Assembly: GCF_016919065.1 (NCBI RefSeq)
Contig: NZ_JAFFQA010000048.1
Location: 1 to 37,440 of the forward strand
Reading direction: 5' to 3'
Length of the DNA stretch: 37,440 nucleotides
DNA from: Desulfobulbus rhabdoformis
GTDB lineage: Bacteria > Desulfobacterota > Desulfobulbia > Desulfobulbales > Desulfobulbaceae
This document shows, piece after piece, positions 8,989 through 17,678 of the stretch; positions within the stretch are counted from its first letter, which is position 1, and each line of letters starts with the position of its first letter. The notes under the pieces are model-generated. The model was not told the origin of the DNA. It saw only the letters and a list, made by a program, of their open reading frames with translations, and made no database searches. The position numbers were made by a program, and so were the translations under genes.

Positions 8989-9385
8989 TCTTATCCTCCG
9001 GGATCCTTGCCAAAGGTAAAATGGCAATGGAACGGGATTTTTGGGAATTTGATTTGTTACAACTTCTGTCGGCGTATCGGTCTCGTGAGGTCAGCATGCC
9101 ACATACAACGAAGCTGTCCCACCAATGCATGCTCACGGTTTCAGGTAAAAACTAATATTTTTGTATCATCTTTGCGGAGAAAAGTGGAAGAGGAAAAAAC
9201 CTTGCCTGCCAGGTGCTTCAGGTCTCATGCAGAGAAGAGACAGGGAGATTGCCCAGAAATAAAAGAAGACTGCACAGCGGATAATACTTGCGTGATTATA
9301 ATCAATGTTTAATGTAAATAGGGAGTTAGATGGGATTTCCCCCTACAGAACAATTACTCACCTTCCTTTTCCTTGTTGATAAATC
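8989..9385. other. Divergent intergenic region between kinase and ATPase
   Basis: About 400 bp without a credible gene. It holds one half-copy of the repeat family (9130-9145) and a TATAAT at 9297-9302 that could be a -10 box for the ATPase gene, though no good -35 is at the right distance. The ATPase ATG at 9386 lacks a ribosome binding site. Confidence 0.4.
9130..9145. repeat. Half-copy of palindromic repeat end
   Basis: TGCTCACGGTTTCAGG matches the right end of copy A (TGCTCACGGATCCAGG at 651-666) at 14 of 16 positions. No left-end partner was found within about 120 bp upstream, so this is a decayed or solo end. Confidence 0.55.
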
Positions 9386-12133
9386 ATGCCTACATCAGAG
9401 CAATCGTCCAAGGCCTTCCATGCCTGTACTCCAGAGGAACTCTTGAGTGCGCTGCAGTCCCGCCCCGAAGGTTTAAGCTCCCAGGATGCACGCCAGCGTT
9501 TTGCAAAGTTTGGAGCAAACGTTCTTAAAAGCACATCCAGAGACAGCCCCATAAAACTGCTTCTGCGGCAGATCAATACCCCGCTTATCTGGGTTTTGCT
9601 TGGATCTGGAATCCTTGCGGTTGTATTAGGGAAAATTACAGATGGCACGGTCGTGCTTTCGGTTGTCGTCATAAATTCCATTATCGGCTTTATCCAGGAA
9701 TTTAAAGCCGGGCGTGCCATTGAGGCGCTCTCGGATATGGTGCCGAAAATGACCCAGGTGCTGCGTGATGGGCGTGTGCAAGGCCTGGATGCGCGTTCGC
9801 TAGTTCCTGGAGATGTCGTTCAATTGGCAGCGGGCGACAGTGTGCCTGCGGACATGCGTCTTCTCTCTGTGAAAAACCTGCAGGTGCAAGAGGCAGCCCT
9901 GACAGGAGAATCGATTCCCGTAGAAAAGACTTTGGACTCAGTTGAGGAAACCGCAGTCCTAGGGGATCGTCGCTGCATGGTCTTTAGCGGAACCCTTGTA
10001 AGCGCGGGTACCGCGACTGGCCTGGTCGTGAGTACGGGCATGGCAACGGAACTCGGGCAGATTTCGAATATGCTGGATACTGCGGTTGATCTTGACACGC
10101 CTCTGACCAAAAAACTTGCTCAGGTCAGTGCTTGGATTACGGTCGCCATCGTTGGGCTTTCAGCAATTATTCTTGCGATCGGTATGCAGCGCTCACTGGG
10201 AATGGGGATTCCCCTGTTTGAGGCACTCAGAGAAACGCTCATTTTTGCAATAGCCCTTGCTGTTGGAGCAATACCGGAGGGACTCCCGGCAGTGGTCACC
10301 ATCGCTCTGGCCATTGGGGTGCAGCGGATGGCTGCCAGAAACGCAATAATTCGCCATCTTCCGGCCGTGGAGACCCTTGGTTCAACCACGGTGATCTGTT
10401 CCGATAAGACCGGTACGCTGACCTGCAACGAGATGACCGTGACAGAGCTGGTCAGTCCACATCATCGCTGTCTGCTCGGTGGTATCGGATATGTCCCGGA
10501 GGGAACCTTACGCGTCGATGGGAAACAGGTGGATCATCTCCCAGATGAATTGATGACCCTTTTGCGTTGCGGTGCCCTGTGCAACGATGCCTCTTTGCAG
10601 TTTCATGGTGGAGGCTGGCGGATAAATGGAGACCCAACAGAGGCGGCACTGATTGTCGCCGCAGTTAAAGCAGGTGTGACTCAAGAGATCTTGCAGGAGA
10701 CGGCCCCTCGGTTAGATGTCATTCCCTTTTCATCGCAGGCCCAGGCAATGCTCACACTGCACGGAGGAGAACAGCCAATGGCTATTCTCAAAGGGGCACC
10801 CGAGGTTGTCTTGCGACGATGTGTCTTTGACGAAGCACCGTTTCCTTCTGATCAAATTGGTGCAGTTATCAGGGAAATGGGGGCCTCCGGTCTGCGGGTT
10901 CTGGCAGTGGCCAGGAAACAATGGCCCCAGGGGGAATCGCTGCCCGAAGAGATTCCTGAGTCTGGCTTTTCCTTTGTCGGACTGTTTGGCATGATCGATC
11001 CTCCCCGGAGCGAGGCTATTGCTGCAATTAAGGCCTGTCACCAGGCAGGTATTCAGGTCAAGATGATAACCGGCGACCATAAGGTAACGGCTGCAGCCAT
11101 AGGCAGAGAGTTGAACCTGGCACAGGAGGATGAGGCGGTTGCTGGATCTGAACTGGCCAACATGACAACGCCCACACTGGCGGCGCTGGCCCAGAAGCAC
11201 CATATCTTTGCCCGTGTTGCCCCGGAGCATAAACTCCGTCTCGTGCAGGCCCTGCAGGAGGAAGGAGCCATCGTTGCCATGACCGGTGATGGGGTGAACG
11301 ATGCACCTGCTTTGAAACAGGCCAATATCGGTGTTGCCATGGGGATAACCGGTACGGATGTCTCCAAAGAATCCGCTGATATCGTGCTGGCTGACGACAA
11401 TTTCGCCTCGATAAGCGCGGCAGTGGAAGAGGGGCGACGGGTTTATGACAACCTCGTTAAATCGTTGGCATTTCTTTTACCCACAAACCTTGGGCTTGCC
11501 CTTATTCTGATCTATGGCATTCTCTTTTTTCCGTTTGATCCCCATACAAAAACATTGATGCTGCCCATGTTGCCCACGCAACTGCTCTGGATTAACCTGG
11601 TTGCAGCAGTCGCTCTGGCGTTGCCGCTTGCTTTTGAGGTGAAAGAGTCTGATATCATGCAAAGGCCGCCACGGAATCCTAACACACCGCTGTTTGGTCC
11701 ATTTGTCTTATTTCGGGTAATTTTGGTTTCAGTTTTAATGACCGCAGGAACCATTGGTGTGTTTCATTTGACCTATAGTGGCGCATTGGGGGCAGTGGCG
11801 GAGGATCACGCCCTTGCTCAAGCACAAAGTGCTGCTGTGAGCTTTGTTATCTTCTTTCAGATTTTTTATATGCTCCACTGCCGTTCATTGACCCGTTCCA
11901 TTACAAAAATAGGTTTCTTTAGTAATAAGACTGTTTTTCCTGGTATCGGCATTGTTCTCCTCCTTCAGGCCTTCTTTCTTTACCTGCCCCTATTACAGAA
12001 CATTTTTCATTCAACCCCACTCTCGCCGGTTCAGCTTGGAAGCGCCCTGTTGGTAGCGGGGACAATCCTACCAATTATTTCCATTGAAAAATGGCTTTGG
12101 ACGCATCTGTCTCATCGAAGAAACTTTCTTTGA
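9386..12133 (+). CDS. Cation-transporting P-type ATPase, PMR1/PacL-like
   Basis: This 915-residue protein has all P-type ATPase landmarks: an N-terminal cation ATPase domain, TGES (actuator), PEGLP in M4, the phosphorylation site DKTGTLT, and the hinge TGDGVNDAP, plus about ten membrane segments. PEGLPAVVTIALAIG resembles type IIA (Ca2+) pumps. However, the M5 and M6 segments (NLGLALILI and NLVAAVALALPLAFE) lack the Glu and Asp that bind Ca2+ in SERCA-type pumps, so the ion is uncertain. No ribosome binding site precedes the ATG at 9386, and the upstream sequence is pyrimidine-rich. It stands alone, facing away from the kinase gene. Confidence 0.9.
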   Translation: MPTSEQSSKAFHACTPEELLSALQSRPEGLSSQDARQRFAKFGANVLKSTSRDSPIKLLLRQINTPLIWVLLGSGILAVVLGKITDGTVVLSVVVINSIIGFIQEFKAGRAIEALSDMVPKMTQVLRDGRVQGLDARSLVPGDVVQLAAGDSVPADMRLLSVKNLQVQEAALTGESIPVEKTLDSVEETAVLGDRRCMVFSGTLVSAGTATGLVVSTGMATELGQISNMLDTAVDLDTPLTKKLAQVSAWITVAIVGLSAIILAIGMQRSLGMGIPLFEALRETLIFAIALAVGAIPEGLPAVVTIALAIGVQRMAARNAIIRHLPAVETLGSTTVICSDKTGTLTCNEMTVTELVSPHHRCLLGGIGYVPEGTLRVDGKQVDHLPDELMTLLRCGALCNDASLQFHGGGWRINGDPTEAALIVAAVKAGVTQEILQETAPRLDVIPFSSQAQAMLTLHGGEQPMAILKGAPEVVLRRCVFDEAPFPSDQIGAVIREMGASGLRVLAVARKQWPQGESLPEEIPESGFSFVGLFGMIDPPRSEAIAAIKACHQAGIQVKMITGDHKVTAAAIGRELNLAQEDEAVAGSELANMTTPTLAALAQKHHIFARVAPEHKLRLVQALQEEGAIVAMTGDGVNDAPALKQANIGVAMGITGTDVSKESADIVLADDNFASISAAVEEGRRVYDNLVKSLAFLLPTNLGLALILIYGILFFPFDPHTKTLMLPMLPTQLLWINLVAAVALALPLAFEVKESDIMQRPPRNPNTPLFGPFVLFRVILVSVLMTAGTIGVFHLTYSGALGAVAEDHALAQAQSAAVSFVIFFQIFYMLHCRSLTRSITKIGFFSNKTVFPGIGIVLLLQAFFLYLPLLQNIFHSTPLSPVQLGSALLVAGTILPIISIEKWLWTHLSHRRNFL

Positions 12134-12270
12134 TTTTTGCAAGACTCTTTAACAGGAGTGTGGAGAGTGTCGACAAAATGGTAGCCTCGGTCAATACGTG
12201 TTTTGCACAAGTGTGTAGAATTCTCTCTTTTAATCGGGAGGTTAGGAAAAATGTCATTCTTTTTGACCAG
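12134..12270. other. Intergenic region between ATPase and P-II promoter
   Basis: There is no gene. It presumably holds enhancer sites for the sigma-54 promoter at 12271, but no clear NtrC-like dyad was recognised. A non-T-tailed dyad CTCCACA...TGTGGAG lies further on at 12307-12331, inside the predicted leader. Confidence 0.35.
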
Positions 12271-12286
12271 TGGCACCGCTATTGCT
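12271..12286 (+). promoter_or_regulatory. Sigma-54 promoter of the P-II gene
   Basis: TGGCACCGCTATTGCT matches the sigma-54 consensus TGGCAC-N5-TTGCW at every defined base, with GG (12272-12273) and GC (12284-12285) at the required 12-bp offset. Predicted transcription start is about 12297, giving a leader of about 190 nt before the P-II start codon. Sigma-54 control fits a nitrogen-status gene. Confidence 0.85.
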
Positions 12287-12344
12287 TTTCCTCATAATGA
12301 GTTGCGCTCCACACTGCACGCAATTGTGGAGTAGGGATCAGCAT

Positions 12345-12460
12345 CCTGAATCCGTAACGGTGGAGGGGCACTGAACAACGTATCCTTTGAATAGGACAAA
12401 GGAGTATCTGCAAATTTATTTATTGTTCAGTTACACCCGCTGCCCTTTAGGGGATTCAGG
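12345..12460. repeat. Palindromic repeat element, full copy B (116 bp)
   Basis: The left end is CCTGAATCCGTAACGG (12345-12360) and the right end GGATTCAGG (12452-12460). The internal dyad GGCACTGAACA...TGTTCAGT matches copy A at 548-666 in order and spacing. This copy lies wholly between the sigma-54 promoter and the P-II start codon, so it would be transcribed as a folded leader. It ends 28 nt before the ATG. Confidence 0.75.
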
Positions 12461-12488
12461 AATACGACTAAACAAAAAGGGGAGAAAC

Positions 12489-12827
12489 ATGAAAAAAATA
12501 GAGGCAATCATCAAGCCATTTAAGCTTGACCCGGTGCGTGAGGCATTGGATGCCTTAGGTATCCAGGGAATGACGATTACTGACGTGAAAGGGTACGGCC
12601 GACAAAAAGGACACGTTGCCATGTATCGTGGGCACGAATATGAAATCTCCTATATCCCCAAGGTAAAGATAGAAACTGTGGTTACAGATGAAATGTCTGC
12701 ACAGGTGGTTGAGGCAATAAAGGAAAAAGCTCGAACCGGGAAAATAGGTGATGGAAAAATATTTATCTCAACGGTTGACGAAACAGTGAGAATTCGAACG
12801 GGCGACACCGGTGAGATAGCCATTTAA
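12489..12827 (+). CDS. glnB: Nitrogen regulatory protein P-II
   Basis: This is a standard 112-residue P-II protein. The start at 12489 (MKKIEAIIKPFKLD) follows GGGGAGAAAC closely and gives the family's usual length; a longer frame from 12387 runs into the repeat element and is rejected. The T-loop contains the uridylylation-site Tyr51 (RGHEY) and the flanking GRQKGH. The C-terminal ends with KIFIS and RTGDTGEIAI. P-II trimers sense 2-oxoglutarate and ATP/ADP and control ammonium uptake, glutamine synthetase and related targets. No amtB or glnA is adjacent, so it is an orphan, and glnB versus glnK cannot be decided. The sigma-54 promoter supports nitrogen-limited expression. Confidence 0.94.
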   Translation: MKKIEAIIKPFKLDPVREALDALGIQGMTITDVKGYGRQKGHVAMYRGHEYEISYIPKVKIETVVTDEMSAQVVEAIKEKARTGKIGDGKIFISTVDETVRIRTGDTGEIAI

Positions 12828-12861
12828 GGCTTCGAAAGGTAAAAAAAGTGGATGGAACAAG

Positions 12862-12906
12862 GCGTACCATGGGGGGACTCCGATAGAATTTCTCCCCATG
12901 GTACGC
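12862..12906. terminator. Long hairpin between glnB and mucR-like gene
   Basis: GCGTACCATGGGG (12862-12874) and CCCCATGGTACGC (12894-12906) form a perfect 13-bp stem, extendable with one mismatch. It lies 35 nt past the glnB stop. Neither strand carries a T-tract after it, so it may be a mRNA 3' end or a Rho-assisted site rather than a classic intrinsic terminator. The gene on the other side converges. Confidence 0.55.
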
Positions 12907-12929
12907 AGCGAAACGTGACGCGCCAAGAG

Positions 12930-12945
12930 TGCTCACGGATTCAGG
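12930..12945. repeat. Half-copy of palindromic repeat end
   Basis: TGCTCACGGATTCAGG matches the right end of copy A at 15 of 16 positions. It lies 8 nt from the end of the MucR-like gene. No left end is found within 120 bp. Confidence 0.6.
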
Positions 12946-12953
12946 ATAAAAAA

Positions 12954-13397
12954 TCAGGCATTTTTCTTTTTGCGTGCTTCAATTGCTATGCGAAGGTTTT
13001 CAGGGATGCCTCGCTCTTTACCCGATTGAGAGCGTTTTTCCGAAAGTGCCTTGGCGCACAACGGTTGGCGAGCAGAAAAACCGTATTTCTTGCGATATTC
13101 TTTAGCGGTCAGACCGTGGGAACGCAGGTGCTTGGGTGAAAGCATCTTAAACTCCTGACCACATTCCAGGCAGACAACCTTATTTTTCTGAATGGACTTT
13201 TTAGGATCCATCGCAGGCGCGCCAGGAGCATCGCCATTCTCTGCATCAGTGGGCTCAATGGTCTCTGCGTTCTGCAGGGACTGCAAGGTACGGAAGGTTT
13301 CATTCAGTGAAGCCTTGATCTCCTCAGTGGACATCTGCTTGCTGGTAATTTGGGACTGAATGATTTCTGCAGTCATTTGAACAAGAGTCTTTGTCAT
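12954..13397 (-). CDS. MucR/Ros-family zinc-finger transcriptional regulator
   Basis: This 147-residue protein has a C-terminal Ros/MucR fold. The prokaryotic C2H2 zinc finger is seen as CLECGQEFKMLSPKHLRSH, followed by GLTAKEYRKKYGF, which is diagnostic of the family. The N-terminal third contains the usual MTAEIIQSQ helix used for oligomerisation. Between them lies a Pro/Gly/Asp-rich linker (about residues 50-65). MucR proteins in alphaproteobacteria are H-NS-like silencers of AT-rich promoters; members in deltaproteobacteria are common but little studied. The ATG at 13397 follows AAAGGA. It is transcribed alone and faces glnB, with nearly 800 bp of AT-rich non-coding sequence upstream, which may be its own control region. 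Confidence 0.9.
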   Translation of the reverse strand: MTKTLVQMTAEIIQSQITSKQMSTEEIKASLNETFRTLQSLQNAETIEPTDAENGDAPGAPAMDPKKSIQKNKVVCLECGQEFKMLSPKHLRSHGLTAKEYRKKYGFSARQPLCAKALSEKRSQSGKERGIPENLRIAIEARKKKNA

Positions 13398-14179
13398 AAA
13401 TCTAATCCTTTGCGGTTGAAAATGAGATGGCCTCCCGATGTGCCATCATTTGAGGTTCATTGCTGCTGATGCCCAAAGGAACACACTCTGTGCAGTGCAC
13501 TTCTACGCGTTTATCCAGTGTTCAGCGTTAGCATCGTTTTTTGCTGACATCTTGAGCTTCTCCCGCTCAATATCCGGATATAGTGAGCAAACTGATTTGT
13601 AACAATTTGCTTTTATTAAGATTGTCAGCATGTTTTGCCGGAAGTATTGAAGATTTTTTCAGTCTTGCCGGTAATGGGTCAGCAATATAGGTGATCTTAC
13701 CCTGTTTTGTCTAGGTAAATTTACCAGTTTTATACATAAAAATCCAAAAAAAATAGAAGGAGACTACTGCTGGAGCCCGAGAAAGTCGGAAAAACAGAGG
13801 CGGAGGTTCTGATTTGAATAGTAAACACCTATGCTTCGTAGCGGATATAATTTGGTATTAATGACTTGATAATGCACGAAAGCAGTGTTTATGCGTTAGG
13901 AGATGATTGCGCAGGAACCAATAGAAATTACAATACCTTTTTAAAAAAGGAGAAATGCAGTGAGGAGGGGATGGCTGCCGAGTAATGGTCATTGGTATTT
14001 GTGCAGAAAAATTTTCGGCAGCAAAACAGGAGAATATCAATTGAGACTGTGAAAAAATATTTTGGAAATATTCATGAATAGGATTGTAGAGGGAAATGAT
14101 ATATTGCCCTCCACAAGTTATGCTCTGCGGATAATTTTCGAGAAGACACCTTTTTGATGATCAAGGGGAGGGGATACCG
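13398..14179. other. Long AT-rich non-coding region
   Basis: Nearly 800 bp without a credible gene lie between the MucR-like gene and the MFS gene's 3' end. It is notably AT-rich. A dyad CCTTTTT-A-AAAAAGG sits near 13936-13950, just before AGGAG boxes that precede only tiny open frames of 2-20 codons. The region could hold an uncharacterised sRNA or MucR sites, but nothing decisive is visible. Confidence 0.45.
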
Positions 14180-15385
14180 TCACTCCAACGCGTTGTCCAC
14201 ATTTCCCAGCCGCGCCAATACTAATGTTAAGCCAGAGGCTATTACAAGCAGTACCGCTATAAAAAGAGTTACCCCCATCCAACCGCCACCAGTCCAGCAA
14301 AAGCCACCAACTGTCCCGGAAATGCTGGATCCCAAATAATAAAAAAAGAGATAGAGTGCTGCAGCCTGAGCTTTGGCTGTCTGCGCATGTTGCCCCACCC
14401 AGGTGGAACCGCTGGTATGCGCACCGAAAAAGCCACAGGTAAAAAGTGCAATCCCGAATATGATAGCAAAGAGTTGGGCAGAGAGTGTTATGACCAGGCC
14501 GAGCAACATGGTGATCAGGCAAGAACGAAGCGTGGTAAAACGACCATATCGCTTGACCATTTTATTCACTACAGAAGAACAATATGCCCCTAAGAGATAG
14601 GTCAGAAATATTAAACTGACCATGGACTGACTCAAGTCATAGACAGGTCCAATTAAACGAAAGGTAATGTAATTGAACAGTGTGACAAAACTCCCCATGA
14701 CACAGAAGGATATTCCATAGAGACAGAGCAGGTGGGGATCCCGAAGTTTTAGGTAAAGCGAGGAGAAGAGGTAGCGGTATTCAAAATTTCTTTTTGTAAA
14801 CTGCTGGGAGGCTGGAAGATGCAGAGCAAAATAGATACTTAATCCCAGCGAAATCAGTCCCACTAAAACGAGGGCCGTATTCCAGGAAAAATAATCAGTG
14901 ATTGTGGCTGTAAAAAGTCTCCCTGACATACCACCTATCGCATTGCCGCTAATATAAAGCCCCATGGCCGTTCCTATGGTTGCGGGCTCGATTTCTTCTC
15001 CCAGATAGGCCATGGCCACTGGAGGCAACCCTGCAAGGACGATTCCCTGAATAAAGCGAAGGAAAACAAGGGAGAACAGGGAATCACTCCAGGCGGTGCA
15101 GAGAGCAAGGATAGAGGTTAAAAACAGTGAGGTCACCATTATCGACTTGCGGCCAAGGGTTTCTGAGAGCGTACCGGCAAGGAGCATCCCAACGGCCAGA
15201 GTAAAGCAGGCTGCTGAAAGGGGCAGGCTGGCCAGAGCTGGTGGGATGCTAAACTCGCGGACAAACTCCGGCAGCAGGGGTTGCATGTCATATAAGGTAA
15301 TAAAGGTGACAAATCCAGCGGCGAAAAGGGCGAGGTTGACCCGGCGAAAGGCAAGGGTGCCACTTTGAATACGAGTAGTGTGCAT
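14180..15385 (-). CDS. MFS transporter, YnfM-like
   Basis: This 401-residue protein has about twelve membrane segments and the MFS motif A between TM2 and TM3 (LAGTLSETLGRKSIM). It opens with a short cytoplasmic arm and then FAAGFVTFITLYDMQPLLPEF, typical of the YnfM/AraJ-type drug and metabolite exporters. It sits divergent from a LysR regulator with 136 bp between the starts, the same arrangement as ynfL/ynfM in Escherichia coli, so the LysR protein probably controls it. The start at 15385 has a weak GGGATA upstream. The substrate is unknown, and efflux is more likely than uptake in this subfamily. Confidence 0.87.
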   Translation of the reverse strand: MHTTRIQSGTLAFRRVNLALFAAGFVTFITLYDMQPLLPEFVREFSIPPALASLPLSAACFTLAVGMLLAGTLSETLGRKSIMVTSLFLTSILALCTAWSDSLFSLVFLRFIQGIVLAGLPPVAMAYLGEEIEPATIGTAMGLYISGNAIGGMSGRLFTATITDYFSWNTALVLVGLISLGLSIYFALHLPASQQFTKRNFEYRYLFSSLYLKLRDPHLLCLYGISFCVMGSFVTLFNYITFRLIGPVYDLSQSMVSLIFLTYLLGAYCSSVVNKMVKRYGRFTTLRSCLITMLLGLVITLSAQLFAIIFGIALFTCGFFGAHTSGSTWVGQHAQTAKAQAAALYLFFYYLGSSISGTVGGFCWTGGGWMGVTLFIAVLLVIASGLTLVLARLGNVDNALE

Positions 15386-15412
15386 TTGGAGTATCCCATG
15401 ATCTGTAAAATA

Positions 15413-15425
15413 CCTGAATCCGTGA
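15413..15425. repeat. Half-copy of palindromic repeat end
   Basis: CCTGAATCCGTGA is identical to the left end of copy A (548-560). It sits in the MFS/LysR divergent promoter region, 28 bp from the MFS start, and is followed by ATTCGGGAAAT, which also occurs at 2386-2396. No partner end is present. Confidence 0.55.
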
Positions 15426-15521
15426 TTCGGGAAATAGATTTGAGATTGAACATACTCCCTCGTTTATTATAATAAAAATATATTAATATTATCGAATCAA
15501 TAATTATTCTGTATCGCCATT

Positions 15522-16412
15522 ATGGACCTACGACAGCTTCAATTCTTCGCAAAAATTGCAAAGCTCCAAAATTTTACCCAGGCAGCGCGTGCATTGAATA
15601 TTGCCCAGCCAGCCGTCAGCATATCGATTCAAAAGCTGGAAGATGAGTTGGAGTGTAAACTCTTTAACCGCTCTCATCGCCAGGTGACGCTCACGTCCGA
15701 AGGCGAGGCCTTTCTTGCCCATGCCCACAGAATCCTTGATGATGTCAAGGCTGCCCTGACAGAGATGACCGATATCAGAGATCTAGAGCGAGGAGAGGTG
15801 CGCCTTGGAATTCCCCCCATGATGTCCACCTATTTTTTCCCAACGTTGATTCAGAAATTTACTAGCGTCTATCCAAACCTGCGCCTGATTATTTCAGGTG
15901 AAGGGGCCGGGGCTATTCAGGAAAAAATACATCAGGGCACTTTGGATATGGGGGTTATTGCCGGAGGGCATGTTCCGGAGACCATGGAAACTCGCCATAT
16001 TCTCAGGGAGGAGGTTGTTGCCTGTGTTCCGCTGAATCACCCCTTTGTGGATCGTTCGTCAGTCTCGATGCTGGAGTTTGCTCAACAACCGTTGATCATG
16101 TTCCAAAAAGGGTATTATCAGCGAGAAATGCTTTTTGAGCAGTTCCGGGCCATTCACGAAATAAAGCCGGAGGTCGTCTTTGAAACTAATCTTTTTTCTC
16201 TTGTGAAATCAATTGTTAAGCAGGGGGGAGGGATCTCGACCTTACTGCGCATGGTGGCTGAGGATGATCAGGAAATTGCGGCAGTATCCTTTGATCCGCC
16301 ACTATATCTTGATCTCATGCTTGCCTGGAAAAAGGGAGCCTATCTTTCCAAGGCAAACAGGGCCTTCGTTGATTTTCTTGTAGAGCAGATTCAACTTTAC
16401 GAAAAGCGTTAA
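15522..16412 (+). CDS. LysR-family transcriptional regulator
   Basis: This 296-residue protein has an N-terminal winged HTH (residues 1-60, MDLRQLQFFAKIAKLQNFTQ then AARALNIAQPAVS) and a C-terminal LysR effector-binding domain (about 90-295). It is expected to bind as a tetramer between itself and the divergent MFS gene. The intergenic AT-rich dyad ATTAT-N7-ATAAT near 15490-15506 is a candidate T-N11-A box. The start lacks a clear ribosome binding site, but the HTH is complete from this Met. It is followed 48 nt later by an M24 peptidase gene, with a CTCCCC...GGGGAG dyad between, so the two are probably cotranscribed. The effector is unknown. Confidence 0.9.
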   Translation: MDLRQLQFFAKIAKLQNFTQAARALNIAQPAVSISIQKLEDELECKLFNRSHRQVTLTSEGEAFLAHAHRILDDVKAALTEMTDIRDLERGEVRLGIPPMMSTYFFPTLIQKFTSVYPNLRLIISGEGAGAIQEKIHQGTLDMGVIAGGHVPETMETRHILREEVVACVPLNHPFVDRSSVSMLEFAQQPLIMFQKGYYQREMLFEQFRAIHEIKPEVVFETNLFSLVKSIVKQGGGISTLLRMVAEDDQEIAAVSFDPPLYLDLMLAWKKGAYLSKANRAFVDFLVEQIQLYEKR

Positions 16413-16460
16413 CTCTCCCCCTCCGCACGCGATGCAGGGGAGGGAATTGAGGAGGATGAA

Positions 16461-17678
16461 ATGTCAATAGACCCAACAGAAAACAATTATCACAAACTGG
16501 TCCCCGAAACAGAACTTGAGGGCCGAGCAGAGAGATTGCAGGATCAACTCCGTCGCCTCGAACTTGATGCCGCGCTTCTCTTTGATCCGATTCATATGTA
16601 CTATTTCTCGGGGACAATCCAACAGGGAGTGGTTGTTCTTCCAACGGTAGGGAAGCCACTCCTTTGCGTACGGAGAAGTGTTGAACGTGCCCGGATTGAA
16701 TCATCTTTACAGCACATATTGCCCCTTTCCGGGCTCAGTCAACTGAACCATCACCTGCAACAGGCTGGAATACAAACGAAAAGAATGGGGGTGATGGAAT
16801 CAAATATTGAGTTTTCATTTTACAAGACACTCTCACGTACCCTGCCACAAACAGCGTTCAGTGACATTAGTGGAGTCGTTGGCGCGCTCCGATCAGTAAA
16901 ATCTGACTATGAAGTGGCATTGGTTCGCAGGGCAGGGGAGCATCATCAACTGGTCTATGACCTGATTCCCACCATGATTCACAAAGAAATGAGCGAATGG
17001 GAACTGGGGTGTGAAATTCAGCACGCGATGATGCGATATGGGTATACAGGGATGGCCAGGTTCTCAAATTCGACCATGGAACTTTTTCTTGGCTATATCA
17101 GCGCAGGAGATTCGGCCAATTACCCGACCGGCTTTATGGGACCAGGGGGAGCTGTAGGGCTCTGTCCAACGGTTCCTTATGTTGGCTCAAAAACACAGAT
17201 CGAAAAGAATCAGCCTATATATATAGACACCGGTTTTGGCTATCGCGGCTATCATACAGATAAAACCCGTATATTTTCTTTAGGATCATTGTCTGATGAG
17301 GTGCTCGAGGCTCATGCGCACTGTTTGCAGGTTGAGGAAGCGGTTCGTCGCCGCCTGAAACCAGGAGCTATACCGGCGGAGATCTATGCGGAAGTGATGG
17401 AGACCATGGTGAAAAGCCAGGGATTTGAACAACATTTCATGGGCTATGGGACCAATCAAGTACCTTTTTTGGGGCATGGCATTGGCCTGGCCGTCGATGA
17501 ATGCCCTGTTATTGCCGCCAATATCTCTACTCCGCTTCAAAAAAATATGATTCTAGCGGTTGAGCCTAAAAAAGCTCTTCCTGGAATAGGCATGGTTGGG
17601 ATTGAGAATACCTACCTAGTGACAGAGCAGGGTGGTGAAAATTTAACACCCGGTTCGAATGAGGTGGTATTGGTCTGA
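16461..17678 (+). CDS. M24-family Xaa-Pro aminopeptidase-like metallopeptidase
   Basis: This 405-residue protein has a creatinase-type N-terminal domain (about 20-150) and a pita-bread catalytic domain (about 165-400). The five metal ligands are visible: Asp in IYIDTGFG, Asp in YHTDKTR, His in GHGIGL, Glu in VEPKKA and Glu in GIENTYL. Such enzymes cleave Xaa-Pro dipeptides or related bonds in the cytoplasm. The start follows GGAGG at good spacing. It sits downstream of the LysR gene, suggesting a small peptide or amino-acid regulon together with the divergent MFS exporter. The exact substrate is not determined. Confidence 0.9.
   Translation: MSIDPTENNYHKLVPETELEGRAERLQDQLRRLELDAALLFDPIHMYYFSGTIQQGVVVLPTVGKPLLCVRRSVERARIESSLQHILPLSGLSQLNHHLQQAGIQTKRMGVMESNIEFSFYKTLSRTLPQTAFSDISGVVGALRSVKSDYEVALVRRAGEHHQLVYDLIPTMIHKEMSEWELGCEIQHAMMRYGYTGMARFSNSTMELFLGYISAGDSANYPTGFMGPGGAVGLCPTVPYVGSKTQIEKNQPIYIDTGFGYRGYHTDKTRIFSLGSLSDEVLEAHAHCLQVEEAVRRRLKPGAIPAEIYAEVMETMVKSQGFEQHFMGYGTNQVPFLGHGIGLAVDECPVIAANISTPLQKNMILAVEPKKALPGIGMVGIENTYLVTEQGGENLTPGSNEVVLV

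Noticed and set aside
13930..14045. Tiny open frames after AGGAG boxes (2-20 codons)
   Set aside because: Too short and without conservation evidence; the boxes are likely chance in purine-rich sequence.
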